From Taxillus chinensis (Eukaryota > Streptophyta > Magnoliopsida > Santalales > Loranthaceae), in the NCBI GenBank assembly GCA_023512835.1, contig CM042087.1, forward strand, positions 5,772,550 to 5,836,549: DNA of 64,000 bases, given 5' to 3'. The stretch's first letter is position 1; every line of letters starts with the position of its first letter. Position numbers and translations under genes: made by a program. Positions 12,101-22,729 of this stretch are shown here, one piece after another. The notes below the pieces were generated by a model. It was not told the origin of the DNA. It saw nothing but the letters and a program-made list of their open reading frames with translations, and searched no databases.

Positions 12101-12589
12101 CCGGCCCGACTCGCCTCACAGTCCCACTCCCCATGCAGGGTGCAAGAGGTCCTTGCAGGTGTCACGAAGGATACCCGCCGCCGATAACAGCCTATCTTGG
12201 CCTGGAAAGCCATAAGCCAATCCATACCCAAGATCGGGTCAAACGTCCTCAAAGGCATTACATGCAAGTCAAAACTCGGCTCCACCTCTCCTATGGTTGA
12301 CACACGATCACGGCAAACACGCCACACTTCAATCATACCCCCCACCTGGAGACTCAACAACTAGGGGCTTCGCTGCCTCCACACAAGCTAACCCCAAGCT
12401 ATCTATCACAAGCTCGGCAACAAACGAACACGATGCACCGTATCGAAAAGAACGAAGCTAATGTACGGGAGATCAAAAGGGTACCTCTAACCACCGATGG
12501 TCCTGCTCCACCCTCGGTGGTGGGGGTGGTAGCTCAGCCTCCAGAGACAAACACCCTCCCTTGGCCCGTGCCACCGGTCGGCTCACTCA
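9133..12589 (-). pseudogene. Element A pol: protease, RT, RNase H, integrase, chromodomain
   Basis: A 432-residue open block (12360-11062) covers the end of the protease region and the [34 protein letters not shown], and the catalytic FIDDILVYS at about 11469-11443. The motif LPPKRS present in B, C and D just before RT is absent here, an in-frame loss. RNase H follows ([21 protein letters not shown]; 11068-10600). The integrase HHCC finger (HPGGTKMYH, CLTC) lies near 10360-10263, its core ([15 protein letters not shown]) near 10030-9940, and [20 protein letters not shown] and chromodomain-like sequence ([12 protein letters not shown]) at the end. A TGG-to-TGA change cuts the last residues near 9190; the frame reopens to the true stop at 9133. 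Frame changes occur near 11065 and within the integrase. Confidence 0.85.
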
Positions 12590-13885
12590 CTAGGCGCTTC
12601 CCGCCAAGGCTGCCTCCGGCTTCGGTCTGCTGCCGCTCCGGCCTCCCCCCGGGGTCGGGTCCGATTCGATCCTGCTGACTAGCCGGCCACCGACGAGCTG
12701 GTCTCTCTCCTGGTGCACGGAACCGGCATCACTCCTTGTCTTGGATGTCATGCCTCCAACTCCCCTATTGCCACTCCGGCAAACCCGGCTCGAGATGGCC
12801 CTCTCGTCCACAACTATGGCATTTCTAGTCCCTCTTTGGACACTCCTTCCTCAAGTGGCCTTGCTCCCCACAAGCGGTGACAACCGCCGGGGAGACCTCC
12901 ACTGGACCGCCCTGTCGCCACCGCCAAAGCTAGACCTCCCTGGGTTCACCAATGTCTGTCCCCTGCTGCGGAAGGAACCGCTATCTCTCTCCTCGCTCTT
13001 AGGCCTCTTGGACCCCGAATCGCGTTCAGACCCACCTTGCAACTGGCGACCCTGATGGACCTGCCTCCCATCCTCCAGCTCCCTCTCAGCTATACGTGCT
13101 GTCTCAACGACCTCAGTATAGGTCATCAAATGTAGAATCGCCACCCTCTGCCTAAGGGCTGGCCTAAGACCCAGAGTGAACTTGTGGGCCTTCAGGTCCT
13201 CCTTTGCCACTGTCTCGGGGGCAAACCTACTCAGGCTCCGGAACCCCCGCTCATACTCGGGCACCGTCTTTGATCCTTGCTTTAGGCTGCCAAATTCCTC
13301 TCTCTTCTCGCCATCTCAAAGATTCCGGAAGAACTCATCATGGAAGAGGCGTAGAAACTCCTCCCAAAGCATGAACCGCACCGCACGGCTTCCCGCGACA
13401 CTCAACCACCACTCCAGAGCATCCCATTCCAGCTACCGAATGGCCAGTCTCACCTTATCCTCCTCCCGGGGTAGGAGAAACGAAAACACATGCTCGATCT
13501 GCCTCAGCCAGTGCTCAGCTAAAACTGGATCCTCCTCCCCTTTAAATCGTGGAGGTTGTTCCTTTCGGAACCGTGTCACCACATCATCCTCTGCACGAGT
13601 CGGTATACCACGCGGAGAACCCTCATGCTCCCGGGGTAGCTCCCCGCCGGTGGTGGCGGTGGGGGTGGCACCACCGTTGTGGCTTGCCATCTCACGGCGC
13701 ACCTCCTCCCGGACTTCTTGCCGGATACCCTCCCTCGCCTCTTGGACTTCCAACCGGATGCCTTCTCGCACTGCGCCGGCAACAAGTGTATGTCCTCCAA
13801 CGGACTGTCCCGCACCCTGGCCCTCGTGGGCAGATGACTCATCGACCACTACCCCGGACGCACGCGTCACTCTCCTCGGTGGCAT
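12590..13885 (-). pseudogene. Element A gag
   Basis: Starts at the Met of MPPRRVTRASG (13885), a start shared by B, C and D. An N-terminal charged region (EVREEVRREMA) is followed by the gypsy gag core (PPRFKGEEDP, WLRQIEHVFSFLLPREEDKVRLAIR, then FRSLSRFAPETVAKEDLKAHKFTLGLRP) and a zinc-knuckle area near 12770-12866 (GEQGHLRKECPKRD, then CHSCGREGH). Damage: a CAG-to-TAG stop near 13433, an extra base near 13312 where a CTG in relatives reads CTCG, a shift in the first zinc knuckle, and a TAG between the two knuckles. The change near 13312 is of the kind flagged as a possible base-calling artefact. Confidence 0.8.
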
Positions 13886-14318
13886 TCTTACTACATGAAG
13901 TAAGAAGCACAAACGTCGAACACGTTCGACTACTAACAAGTTGACTACCTCTACCCCATTATCAAGTCAAGCAAGACATGGCATCACACACATTTTAACC
14001 ATTGCATCAATCAATATTGCACACAAAGACAATCCACATTGTAGTCATACCCAAGGCATTCCAAGAATATTCAAAGTTGCACGGTTCACACATAATCATG
14101 TTATTCACATCCTTCACACATGACAACAAATGCAGCTAGTGCCCTAATGCCAATGCATGCAAATCCTACCTCAGGTCCTGGACTACCCCAAATACACCTT
14201 AGAGGCTCCAAGAGGACCGTGTTGATCAGGCACGTCCCTCCAGGTTCCTCCAAAGGACTCAGGATAACCAGGATCCGCCTACTACCCTAGGTCAACTAGA
14301 CCATGCTCGATACCATAT
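13886..14318 (-). other. Element A leader and primer-binding site
   Basis: Non-coding leader between the 5' LTR and gag. The primer site sits at about 14303-14316; on the minus strand it reads TGGTATCGAGCATGG, one base short of the initiator-Met match TGGTATCAGAGC seen intact in element B. Confidence 0.75.
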
Positions 14319-16079
14319 TATCATGCCCCGGATTTCCAACCCGAGGAGATCGGAACGTGACCCTCCCTTTACCCAAGTTGGATAGAGGGGTTAGAATACA
14401 ACATATACCTTACACTTTATATTAAGAGAACAATCTTATATTTATTGAGTCCAAACATAGCAAATACGTCCAAAACATACTTTTATTACATTGAACTCCA
14501 CATTACAATATCTCCCCACTGGGTTACAAAGCTTACATAAAGAAAAACAGTATAACTCGAATAATAATAAGCAAGCCAACAAGTAGGACTTCCACCTTGG
14601 TGTTCCCACCTAACGCCTGTAGGTTCCTGTAAAGAAAACAACATGGTAGGAGGGGTGAGCAACCACACCTCAGTAGGGATCATGTCTCCCCAACCCATCC
14701 CATGCACCTAATATCTACATGCCTTGTGTACAAGTGCTGTGTCGTGATACAATTATTCCACCAGATATAATTACAGGTTATAACAGCAAATACAATCATA
14801 CACAGGCTGGTACATAAACACTCCCGGGCTTCCATAGCCACCGGGTTCCAAGAACAGTCCCGGGCTTCTACAGCCACCGGGTTCCAAGAACAGTCCCGGG
14901 CTTCCACAGCCACCGGGTTCCAAGAACACAGCACACATAGCCACACTTAGTCACACAGACATAACATCAAACACTTAGCATGAAAAGCCTCACAAGTATA
15001 AAACCAAACAATTGGTGTACATAAATTCACAGGCTCATGAACCCAGCCGCACAGGCATTTTCTCAAACATGTAGCAAGCATGTCACACAGGCATTTTATC
15101 GAACACTTTTCATGCATCACAGTAACACCAGAAATACGCCAAAATCGCCATCGAAGGCCAACATCCATATAGGAGATCACACCTATATGGATTACATATA
15201 TATATATAGACAGGTTTAACTCCATAATCTGCCCTAGAACCCTAGGACAGAGGAGGATTTAGGAAGAATAGAACCCCTACCTTGTGTGTTCTCCTGCTCC
15301 CGCTTCCACGCAAGACTCCGACCACCCACGCAAGATGTTTCGGCAGCCACCAGAAGCTCTCCTTCCCTCTCTCTCTCTCTCTCTGCGACGGCTGGTGGAG
15401 CAACAAACCCTAACCCTAAAACAGAGGGGCTTCTCCTCCTTATATAGACAACACAACATCAAAACGACGTAGTTTTGATTAAGTGAATCCCAGCATCAAA
15501 ACGACGTAGTTTTGATGGAACAAGCTATGACCTTCCCACATCCATACACACCAAAATATTCACAATTCCAACATGGTCCTTTGAGAAAAGATGATTAGAA
15601 TGACAAAACCAAGGTAACCATGCAAAAATATGCCTGTACGCCAATTTGCACTCCAATTCCCCAATTGGCGTGCAGCTCCAAATGCACTCAAACTTCACCA
15701 CAAGCCTCCTTGCATCTTGTAGAGGCCTAAGAAGCAAAAATATGCTTGCACGTGAAATGGGTGAATTCACATGCAGCTCCAAATGCTCTGAAATTTCTGT
15801 GGTAGATAGAGGACCTCATTCTAAGAAACTTTTGTTCTTGCACGCCAATTGTTTGAGGCCATCTACTAGGTCAAAATAGCTCTCCAAAACCTGGAAAAAC
15901 GGCTAAAAGCGCCTGTATATGCATAGCATCTTCCTAGGGCATAAAGGTACGTTACCACTTGTCACCTGCACCTCCCAAAAGTCCCCTCTTGGGCTCATCT
16001 CTTACCTCAAACTAGTGCACTAACCTCCAAGGTGTTTGTGGTTAACTTCTTACACACAGTTTACACACGGGTCATTACA
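14319..16079 (-). repeat. Element A 5' LTR
   Basis: A 1,761-bp LTR. The inner end reads TATCATGCC where relatives have TGTCACGCC. Palindromes lie at 15458-15479 and 15495-15516, the TATA box near 15438-15446 (minus), the telobox-like motif near 15403-15420 and a CT tract at 15366-15384. A three-unit minisatellite with CCCGGG cores spans about 14818-14935. The terminal 250 bp (15829-16079) is absent from the left LTR. The CGGGTCATTACA end is shared with B, not with C, D or E. Confidence 0.87.
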
Positions 16080-17994
16080 CTGCTGGCTGTGGAGGATCTA
16101 CAGGTTCAGGTGCAGGCCGGTTGGATGGCTATGGGTATGTGTTTTTGACAGTGAGAGTTATTTCCCCACTGGCAAGATGATGACATTCAGAAAGAATAGC
16201 TCCCATAGTTGCACTGAGTCCTTGGTATTGTCTCTGGTAAGCACCTTTAATGTCTTCACAGTGTTCCTCCAGATGTCTGAACCCATCGGAGTTTACACGT
16301 GTGAGAGATGTCATTTCTTGCTGCACCTTGTCTAGGGTACGGTCTGATAACTCAACTTGAGTTCGTACCTCTTCTATACCTGATTCCATGGCAGCCAGTC
16401 ATTCTTCAAAAGCATGAGATATTGATGTTTTAAGGATGCTAGAGGAAATCAGTTTCTCAAGGACTACTTCTTTAGCCGTCAGGGAACGGGAGTGAGACGC
16501 AGCTAGTACTGGAATGGCCATTGGGATATTGGCTGCGAACTCCTCACTCACCTGAGTGGCCACTTGATGAATTAACAGTGCAGATGGTGTGGCCATCTCA
16601 GAACTTTCCACAGGCTCAGGGACCTGTGGAACAGCTCCTGCATCGGAGTCACTAGCTGCAGCAGCAAGGGTTCTTCTTCTTCTTCTTCTTCTGCTTCTTC
16701 TTCCACAAGATTTGGGACCATCTCAAGCATCATGAGGAATAGATGTGGCAGGTGAGTCCACCATGATGGGAGATGGGGCAACCACTGAGACAGCTTCCAC
16801 TGGGTCTCTTCTTACAAGACCCTGCTCAACCAACCAGTTAATCAGATGGTCTCTGTCTACCATCTGCTTACCAAAGGCGATCCATACCTTCCTTAATTCG
16901 GCGGGGGTCATATGAGCCTTGGCATAATCAACATAAAAGTCTTCTAGCATAGACTCCCCAAGAGAGCTCAACAGAACAGGTGTCGTACCCCTATCCTCTG
17001 GGGTTTCTTGTGCTGGTGTCTGCCCTCCATCTGCAAGCTCTCTAATTTCTACGGTATCCCCGGGGCGCTCGGTAGTAGGGGCCTCCTCAAGTGTAGAACC
17101 AGGTGGGGAGATGAGTTCTGGCAATGTTCTCCACCACTTCAGCTATATGTATTGTTGCGGCGGACGCCGAGGAGCCCCTAGAGGTCCGTGGGACACGGGC
17201 CGGCTATCGTGGTATGTGAGCTAGGGCCCGTACAGAGTTGGTCGTGTCCTCTGCATGACTTCTCACACTTGAATCAGGCCTCTTCATCGACTTGATCTCC
17301 AGCCGACCATCCTCATAGATGCTTTTAAAAATGTATTTAGTCGGCGGTGGCACCGTAGGTCCGTTGCAAGACGTCAGGGTGCGGGAACCTTACGACTTTG
17401 GTGAGAAGTAGTGCAAAGTGTCCCTTCTTGCTCTTCATCATGGTGTGTATCTGAGTTCCCCGTCTACTCGTCTTCCCTGTAAAACACCGCACATGATCGT
17501 CATTTGCTCATGGCTTGCGAGTCATGAGCGGTCTTCTTACACGGTAGGCACCGTCCAGGTGACTATGAGAGTCGCCAGGTCCCCGACCAGAAAACCCAAT
17601 CTTCAGGGCTTCCCGACCTTGCTTTCCAGGATTGGAATACCCAAGAAAAGACTTACACTCTTCTCCTGGAGAGACTAGGTAGAGGATCAAAGTTACCTTT
17701 AGGGAGTGGAAGTGCATTTCGGAGCGTTTCGGCGAGAGACTCGAATCTCCACTCGTGTACCGTTCCGATAATGTCGTCTCCGGCGAATGCCAAGGTCTCG
17801 TAAAATTCCGAGACGTCTTCTACCAGCAAGTCTTGCATCCCCAAACAGACAGATGCAATGCTAGTATCATCAAGGCGACTTCGAATTCGTCCAGCCTAGG
17901 CGACTTTGGCGTCGCCTATGGCTTCCCAATTAGTGATGAATCCCAGGACGATGTTGCGTAGATCGTCGGCCATCGATGAGCTTGGACCTACCAT
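16080..17994 (-). pseudogene. Copia third ORF, N-terminal part
   Basis: The start is taken as the ATG at 17994, in a good context and about 180 bp downstream of a TATA box. Recognisable blocks, all in one phase, are MADDLRN (about 17973), the segment EDVSEFYETLAFAGDD...VHEWRFESLAETL (17844-17655), an acidic segment with MLEDFYVDYAKAHMTPAELRKVW (17124-16723), and a helical, probably coiled-coil segment (16389-16129). This phase continues exactly into the Ulp1-like part beyond element A. The FYETL...VHEWRFESLAETL block recalls domains annotated as putative plant transposon protein, and the position matches the envelope-like ORF of Sireviruses; both are tentative. In-frame stops occur near 17928, at 17653-17655, 16723, 16399 and 16129. 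GTAAGT at 17656-17651 could be an intron donor, so part of 17650-17125 may be intronic. Confidence 0.55.
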
Positions 17995-18111
17995 GGAGCT
18001 TGTAGAGAGAGAAAGAGACACTCGTACAGAGAGATTGTAAGGTTCGAAGGTGGTCAGGGGAGAGAGAAAGAGAGAAAGAGTGAGAATCGAAGAGAGAGAG
18101 AGAGAGAGCTC

Positions 18112-18182
18112 TAGGGTTAGGGTTCGAGTGTGAAAACGACGAACATACCTCTGGGCTCCGTCTCTATCAGTGACTTATATAT
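18112..18182 (-). promoter_or_regulatory. Putative promoter and leader of the copia third ORF
   Basis: On the minus strand an ATATATAAG box lies at 18182-18174. It is followed by a telobox-like AACCCTAACCCTAG near 18124-18112, then a long CT tract at about 18110-18050, then the ATG at 17994. This TATA, telobox, pyrimidine-tract order is common in plant promoters and leaders and also resembles the gypsy LTR promoters in this window. Function is inferred. Confidence 0.5.
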
Positions 18183-19864
18183 GAGTTGAGAAGTGTACCG
18201 TAGAAGTCACACACTTTCTCGGTTCGTCTTCAGGGTTCGCGTTCTTTTCTCTGACCCGCCTCTTTATCATCCGGATCCACTCGTTGGAATACTTAAGTGA
18301 AAAGTCCACGTCACTCCTTAAGTCGGTATGTTTTGGATTTTAAGTGCACAATGACGTGCTGACGTGTCTGCGATACTTGAGTAGTGAGTAACAGAATCCG
18401 TCTTGCTTCGACCCTTTGGACTGCGACTCTACGAAGCTGCGTTTAGGATGCTGCTTCGACCTTCGAGGCTTCAAAGCAGCAGTCTTCGTTCCAGCAGTTC
18501 TTCGATGCAGTTTGCTTCGAGGTCGACTACGAATTCAGCGAAAGGTGGATTTTTCTGGACTTTTTCAACACTTAAAAACACACATGGGATGCATATGACA
18601 ATTCACATAATATTATGCATGATGAACAGTATTGTGAGTGGAATTGAAATTACATGCCCAGAACTTGATTTCTTTCAACCGTAATACCCGGTTTACATGT
18701 ATGGTTGCTGCATCACTACCATTTACCTTAGAAATGACTAAGTACTTCATCACGCTACGTCTTGTGCTAGAAAATGATCACTATGTTAACATAGCATCCA
18801 GTAAACCGTGATTTATCAAATGCAACTACCCAGTCATAACATCAACAGTCATCGCACATATTAGCAAAACTCACTCAGTGAAGGCCTCACCCTCTCACTC
18901 TCGGATCAGCATGTGAGTATGATTCAGGAACTAGAATTACACTGTTTGGTATACTCATGGTCAACTGAATCTTACCACAACCCTGAGCCAACAATGATTT
19001 TCAGTTCGGCATAGATGACTTGAGATACAAGATGGCCCTATTGAGAATTAGAACACACACTCTATCATTATCTAATTTACATCACAGTATAGGTAGAGTT
19101 TGGAGTTTGATCATGCAGGTTGTCATTGTGAGTTGTCTCTTTTCTTTTGTAGACCATCAATTTTCGGTGCTTATTCATGAGCCTTTTTACATGCACAGCT
19201 CAACACAATATCTTTTTGAATCACGTTATTATACAATTTGACCTCCAACTATTACTCTAACAGATACATAGTCAAGGGGAATAGTGAGGACTCCCCCCTA
19301 AGATAGGCATTCCATCTATTTTCTATTATCATTTTGCCTTTTTCACCTTGCCTTTTTCTAATGAAAGGTAGCGGCTCTTTTTAAGTAATAGGCTTTTTAT
19401 AATTCTCAAATACTACAGTCTCAATCATCCTTTGAGCATTAAATCATTAAGGATCCTTTACGTGCAAGCCAACAAGTACCATGAGATACAACAGTTCCTG
19501 CTAGTTAGTGAATGCAATGCCACACAGGTGATATTCGCTCAAAATGAAAATGACAAGTAATAGGAATATCATTTAATTTAAATATAAAGGGAATTGCACT
19601 CATTTCACTCAAGACTTGAGGATTCATGACAGGTTGCACAAATGACTTGAACCAGGTTCAGAGGTGGCAAGTTTCATCCATGTGATTTCTCAATTTCCCA
19701 TAGTAGATATGCATGAATCACACTTAGTCACTACTAATTTTCATGGAGACATAAACGATTATTAACGGTTTCATACTTATGTTCATGCACAGGCAATTAG
19801 GTTGAAATAAAACACAAGACATGCCGTGAGACTTACGGATTTAACTTTAACATGCCAAGTTTTT
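18183..19864 (-). other. Copia spacer between pol and third ORF
   Basis: About 1.7 kb with no convincing coding sequence on either strand. A short cluster of GACTCTACGA / TTCGACC motifs at about 18400-18530 resembles the motif array of the copia LTR. The rest is AT-rich with no visible gene, RNA or repeat. Confidence 0.55.
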
Positions 19865-21660
19865 TCGAAGTTCATTGAACCTGGCTTCTTGCAGTGGTTT
19901 TGGTGAATATGTCGGCAAGATGGTCATCGGTGGAAATATATTCCAGGGAAATGTCTTTCTTGAAAGACATGGTCACATATGAAGTGATGTCTGACCTCAA
20001 TGTGCTTGGTTTTGGGATGCATAACAGGATTGTTGGAGATGGCAATAGCGCTTGTATTGTCACAATATAGAGGCATGACCTTCAGGTTAAACCCATAGTC
20101 CGAAAGTTGACTGGCCATCCAAAGCAATCGAGCACAATAGCTTCCTGCAAAGAATATATTCAGCACAGTGTGGAGGTTGAAACCGGATTCGTTTCTTGCT
20201 AAACCAGGATAAAAGTCTGTTGCCAAGAAGTTGGCATGTTCCACTTGTGCTCTTCCTATCAATCCTACATCCAAAGAAAGTCTACATCTGAATATCCTCT
20301 CGGTTTGAAATCGAGACTCTCTTGGATACCATAGTCCCAAATTCTCGGTTCCCTTCGAATCTTGCATACTCCTTTTCACATGAGACAAGTGGGATTCCTT
20401 GGGATTAGCTTGGTATCTGGTACAGATGCATGTTGCAAACATTATGTCAGGTTTGCTTGCTATCAGGTACAGCAAGGATCCAATCATGCTCCTGTATTCT
20501 GAGATATCCACTTCTTTGCCTGCTTCATCCATATCCAGTTTGGCGTCTGTAGGAATGGGAGTTTTCATGTGAGTCACATCGATCATCTTAAACTTCTTCG
20601 ATATCTCCTTGGTGTATTTGATTTGGTCGATAAAAATCCCATCCTCCAACCGCTTGACCTCCAATCCAAGGAAGAATGAGAGTTCTCCCATCATACTTAT
20701 TTCATATTCACTTTTCATTAGATGGGAGAAGTCTTCAAATTGCTTTTTGTCCCTTGATCCGAAGATGATGTCATCCACATAAATTTGGACTATCAAGGGT
20801 GATCCTTTTCTTTCCTTGAGAAACAGCGTGGGGTCAATTTTGCCTTTTCTGAACTTGTTATTGATAAGAAACTCTGACAATGTTTCATACCATGCTCTGG
20901 GAGCTTGTTTTAGTCCATATAGAGCCTTCTTCAGTTTGTATACCTTGTGCTCTTGGTTTGGCTCTTGAAATCCGGGTGGTTGTTCAACATAGACTTCTTC
21001 TTGGAGGTCTCCATTCAAGAAAGCACTCTTGACATCCATCTGATAAACTTTGAAGTCCTCGAATGCTGCATATGCTAAGAACATGCGAATGGCTTCTAGT
21101 CTAGCAACTGGTGCAAAGGTTTCATCATAGTCGATTCCTTCTTCTTGTCTGTATCCTTTTGCAACCAGTCTGGCCTTGTTTCTGATTACAACACCATCAC
21201 CATCAAGTTTGTTTCTGACGATCCATTTCCCGCCAATGACTTGCTGTGATCTGGGCCTGTTGACCAACTCCCATACTTTCTGTCTTTTGAACTGATTTAA
21301 TTCTTCTTGCATCGCATCAATCCAATGGTGATCCTGAACTGCATCATCAACTGATTTTGGCTCCACTTGTGACAGGAAACACATATACAAATTTTCATGG
21401 AGTATGGCAGCCCTTGTTTTAACTCGTGTAACAGGATCTCCAATTATCAGTTCAGAAGGGTGGTCCTTTAACCTTCTCCTTGCCTTTGGAAGGTCTTCTC
21501 TTTCTTCATGATGAATGCCCAATTGCTCAATGTCAGGTTCTTGGGCTGGTAGAAGTGGCGAGACCGAACAAGGTTGAATGTTAGAGTCATGATTTTTTGC
21601 TGATTTTTGACTTGGTTCCGCAGCAACCAGTTCAGCTCTTTGTTTATCAGGTTCAGGTGC
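19865..21660 (-). pseudogene. Copia pol, RT and RNase H part
   Basis: Downstream half of pol; element B separates it from the integrase half. In order: [56 protein letters not shown] RT sequence, [28 protein letters not shown], and the catalytic [10 protein letters not shown], then the connection and RNase H region with [13 protein letters not shown] and [10 protein letters not shown]. The coding block is open from 21660 to 19924. The RNase H middle is poorly matched (about 20350-20180). The last residues ([13 protein letters not shown]) are in another phase, ending at 19872, so at least one frameshift is present near the C terminus. Confidence 0.85.
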
Positions 21661-22729
21661 TGTCACGCCCCGAATTTCCAACCCAAGGAAAATGGTTCGT
21701 GACTCTCCCTTTACCCGAGTTTGGATAAAGGGGTTAGGATACAATATGTCCACACAGGACACCAAACATTCCACAACAAAAATTCAGAGAGACACGCATA
21801 TATATATATTAAGTACAAACGATTATAAACGTATCCAAACATGTTTTTATTACATTTAACTCCTCTTTTACAATCTCCCTGCTGGGGTTACAAACCTCTC
21901 ACAGAAACAACAAAACACAAATAACAATAAGCAAAGCCACAAGCAGGTCTTCCACCTTGGTGTTCCTACCTAACGCCTGTAGGTCCCTGTAAAGAAAACA
22001 ACACGGGAGGAGGGATGAGCTACCACAGCTCAGTAGGGATCATGTCTCCCCAACCCATCCCATGCTCCTAGCATCTACATGCCATGTGCAGTGTCGTGAT
22101 ACAATTATTTCAACAGATATAATAACAAACCACATCAGCAAATACAATCATTTCCACAGCCACACAGGCTTACGGGTCCACACCACACAAGCTAACACAT
22201 GAATAGTCCCGGGCTTTCAAAGCCACCGGGTTTCAAAAAACACAGTACACATAGCCACTCAGGCATAACATCGAACACATAATAGGCACAGTTACTCCGG
22301 CATAAGAACGAACACTTAATATGCACAGTCACTCAGGCATAATAACAAACACATAATATGCACAGCTTCACAGGCATAATAACAAACACATAATGTGCAC
22401 AGTCACTCAAGCATAACATCAAACACATAGCATGCGTGGCCTCGCAGGCATAATCTCAAATACTTGACTTGCGTGGCCTCACAGGCATAATCTCAAACAC
22501 TTGGCATGCATATAGACATGTACCCAAACAACACGCCATTGAAGGTCGACATTCATATAGGAGGTCACACCTATATGAATTTAAATATAAATAATATAAC
22601 AACAATAACAATATCCAATAGTTCATTCACCATAAGGCCTAACCCCGGATTAGGTACAAGAAGACAGAACCCCTACCTTGCAAGTATCCTTCTGCTCCTG
22701 CCTCCACGCTAGACACCGTCCACCCACGC
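21661..22729 (-). repeat. Element B 3' LTR, first segment
   Basis: Begins TGTCACGCCCC and is cut at 22729 by element C. The duplication CACGC (22725-22729) reappears at 41076-41080. It contains repeated units with GGCATAA, TCGAACACATAAT and similar wording at about 22250-22510, and one CCCGGG unit near 22205. Confidence 0.87.

Larger units (their letters stand above)
7361..16079 (-). mobile_element. Element A: Ty3/gypsy chromovirus inserted in the copia third ORF
   Basis: An 8,719-bp element with minus-strand coding, flanked by CTGCT at 7356-7360 and 16080-16084. LTRs are 7361-8858 (truncated) and 14319-16079. The internal region carries gag and pol in gypsy order (protease, RT, RNase H, integrase) ending in a chromodomain-like tail, which points to the Tekay/Del group of chromoviruses (inferred). 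It has the longest open pol segment of the five gypsy elements, but several stops and frameshifts are present. Confidence 0.9.

Noticed and set aside
14303..14316. tRNA-related sequences at the starts of the elements
   Set aside because: They are primer-binding sites complementary to the initiator-Met tRNA 3' end, only 12-15 bases long, not tRNA genes. No full cloverleaf was seen in the window.
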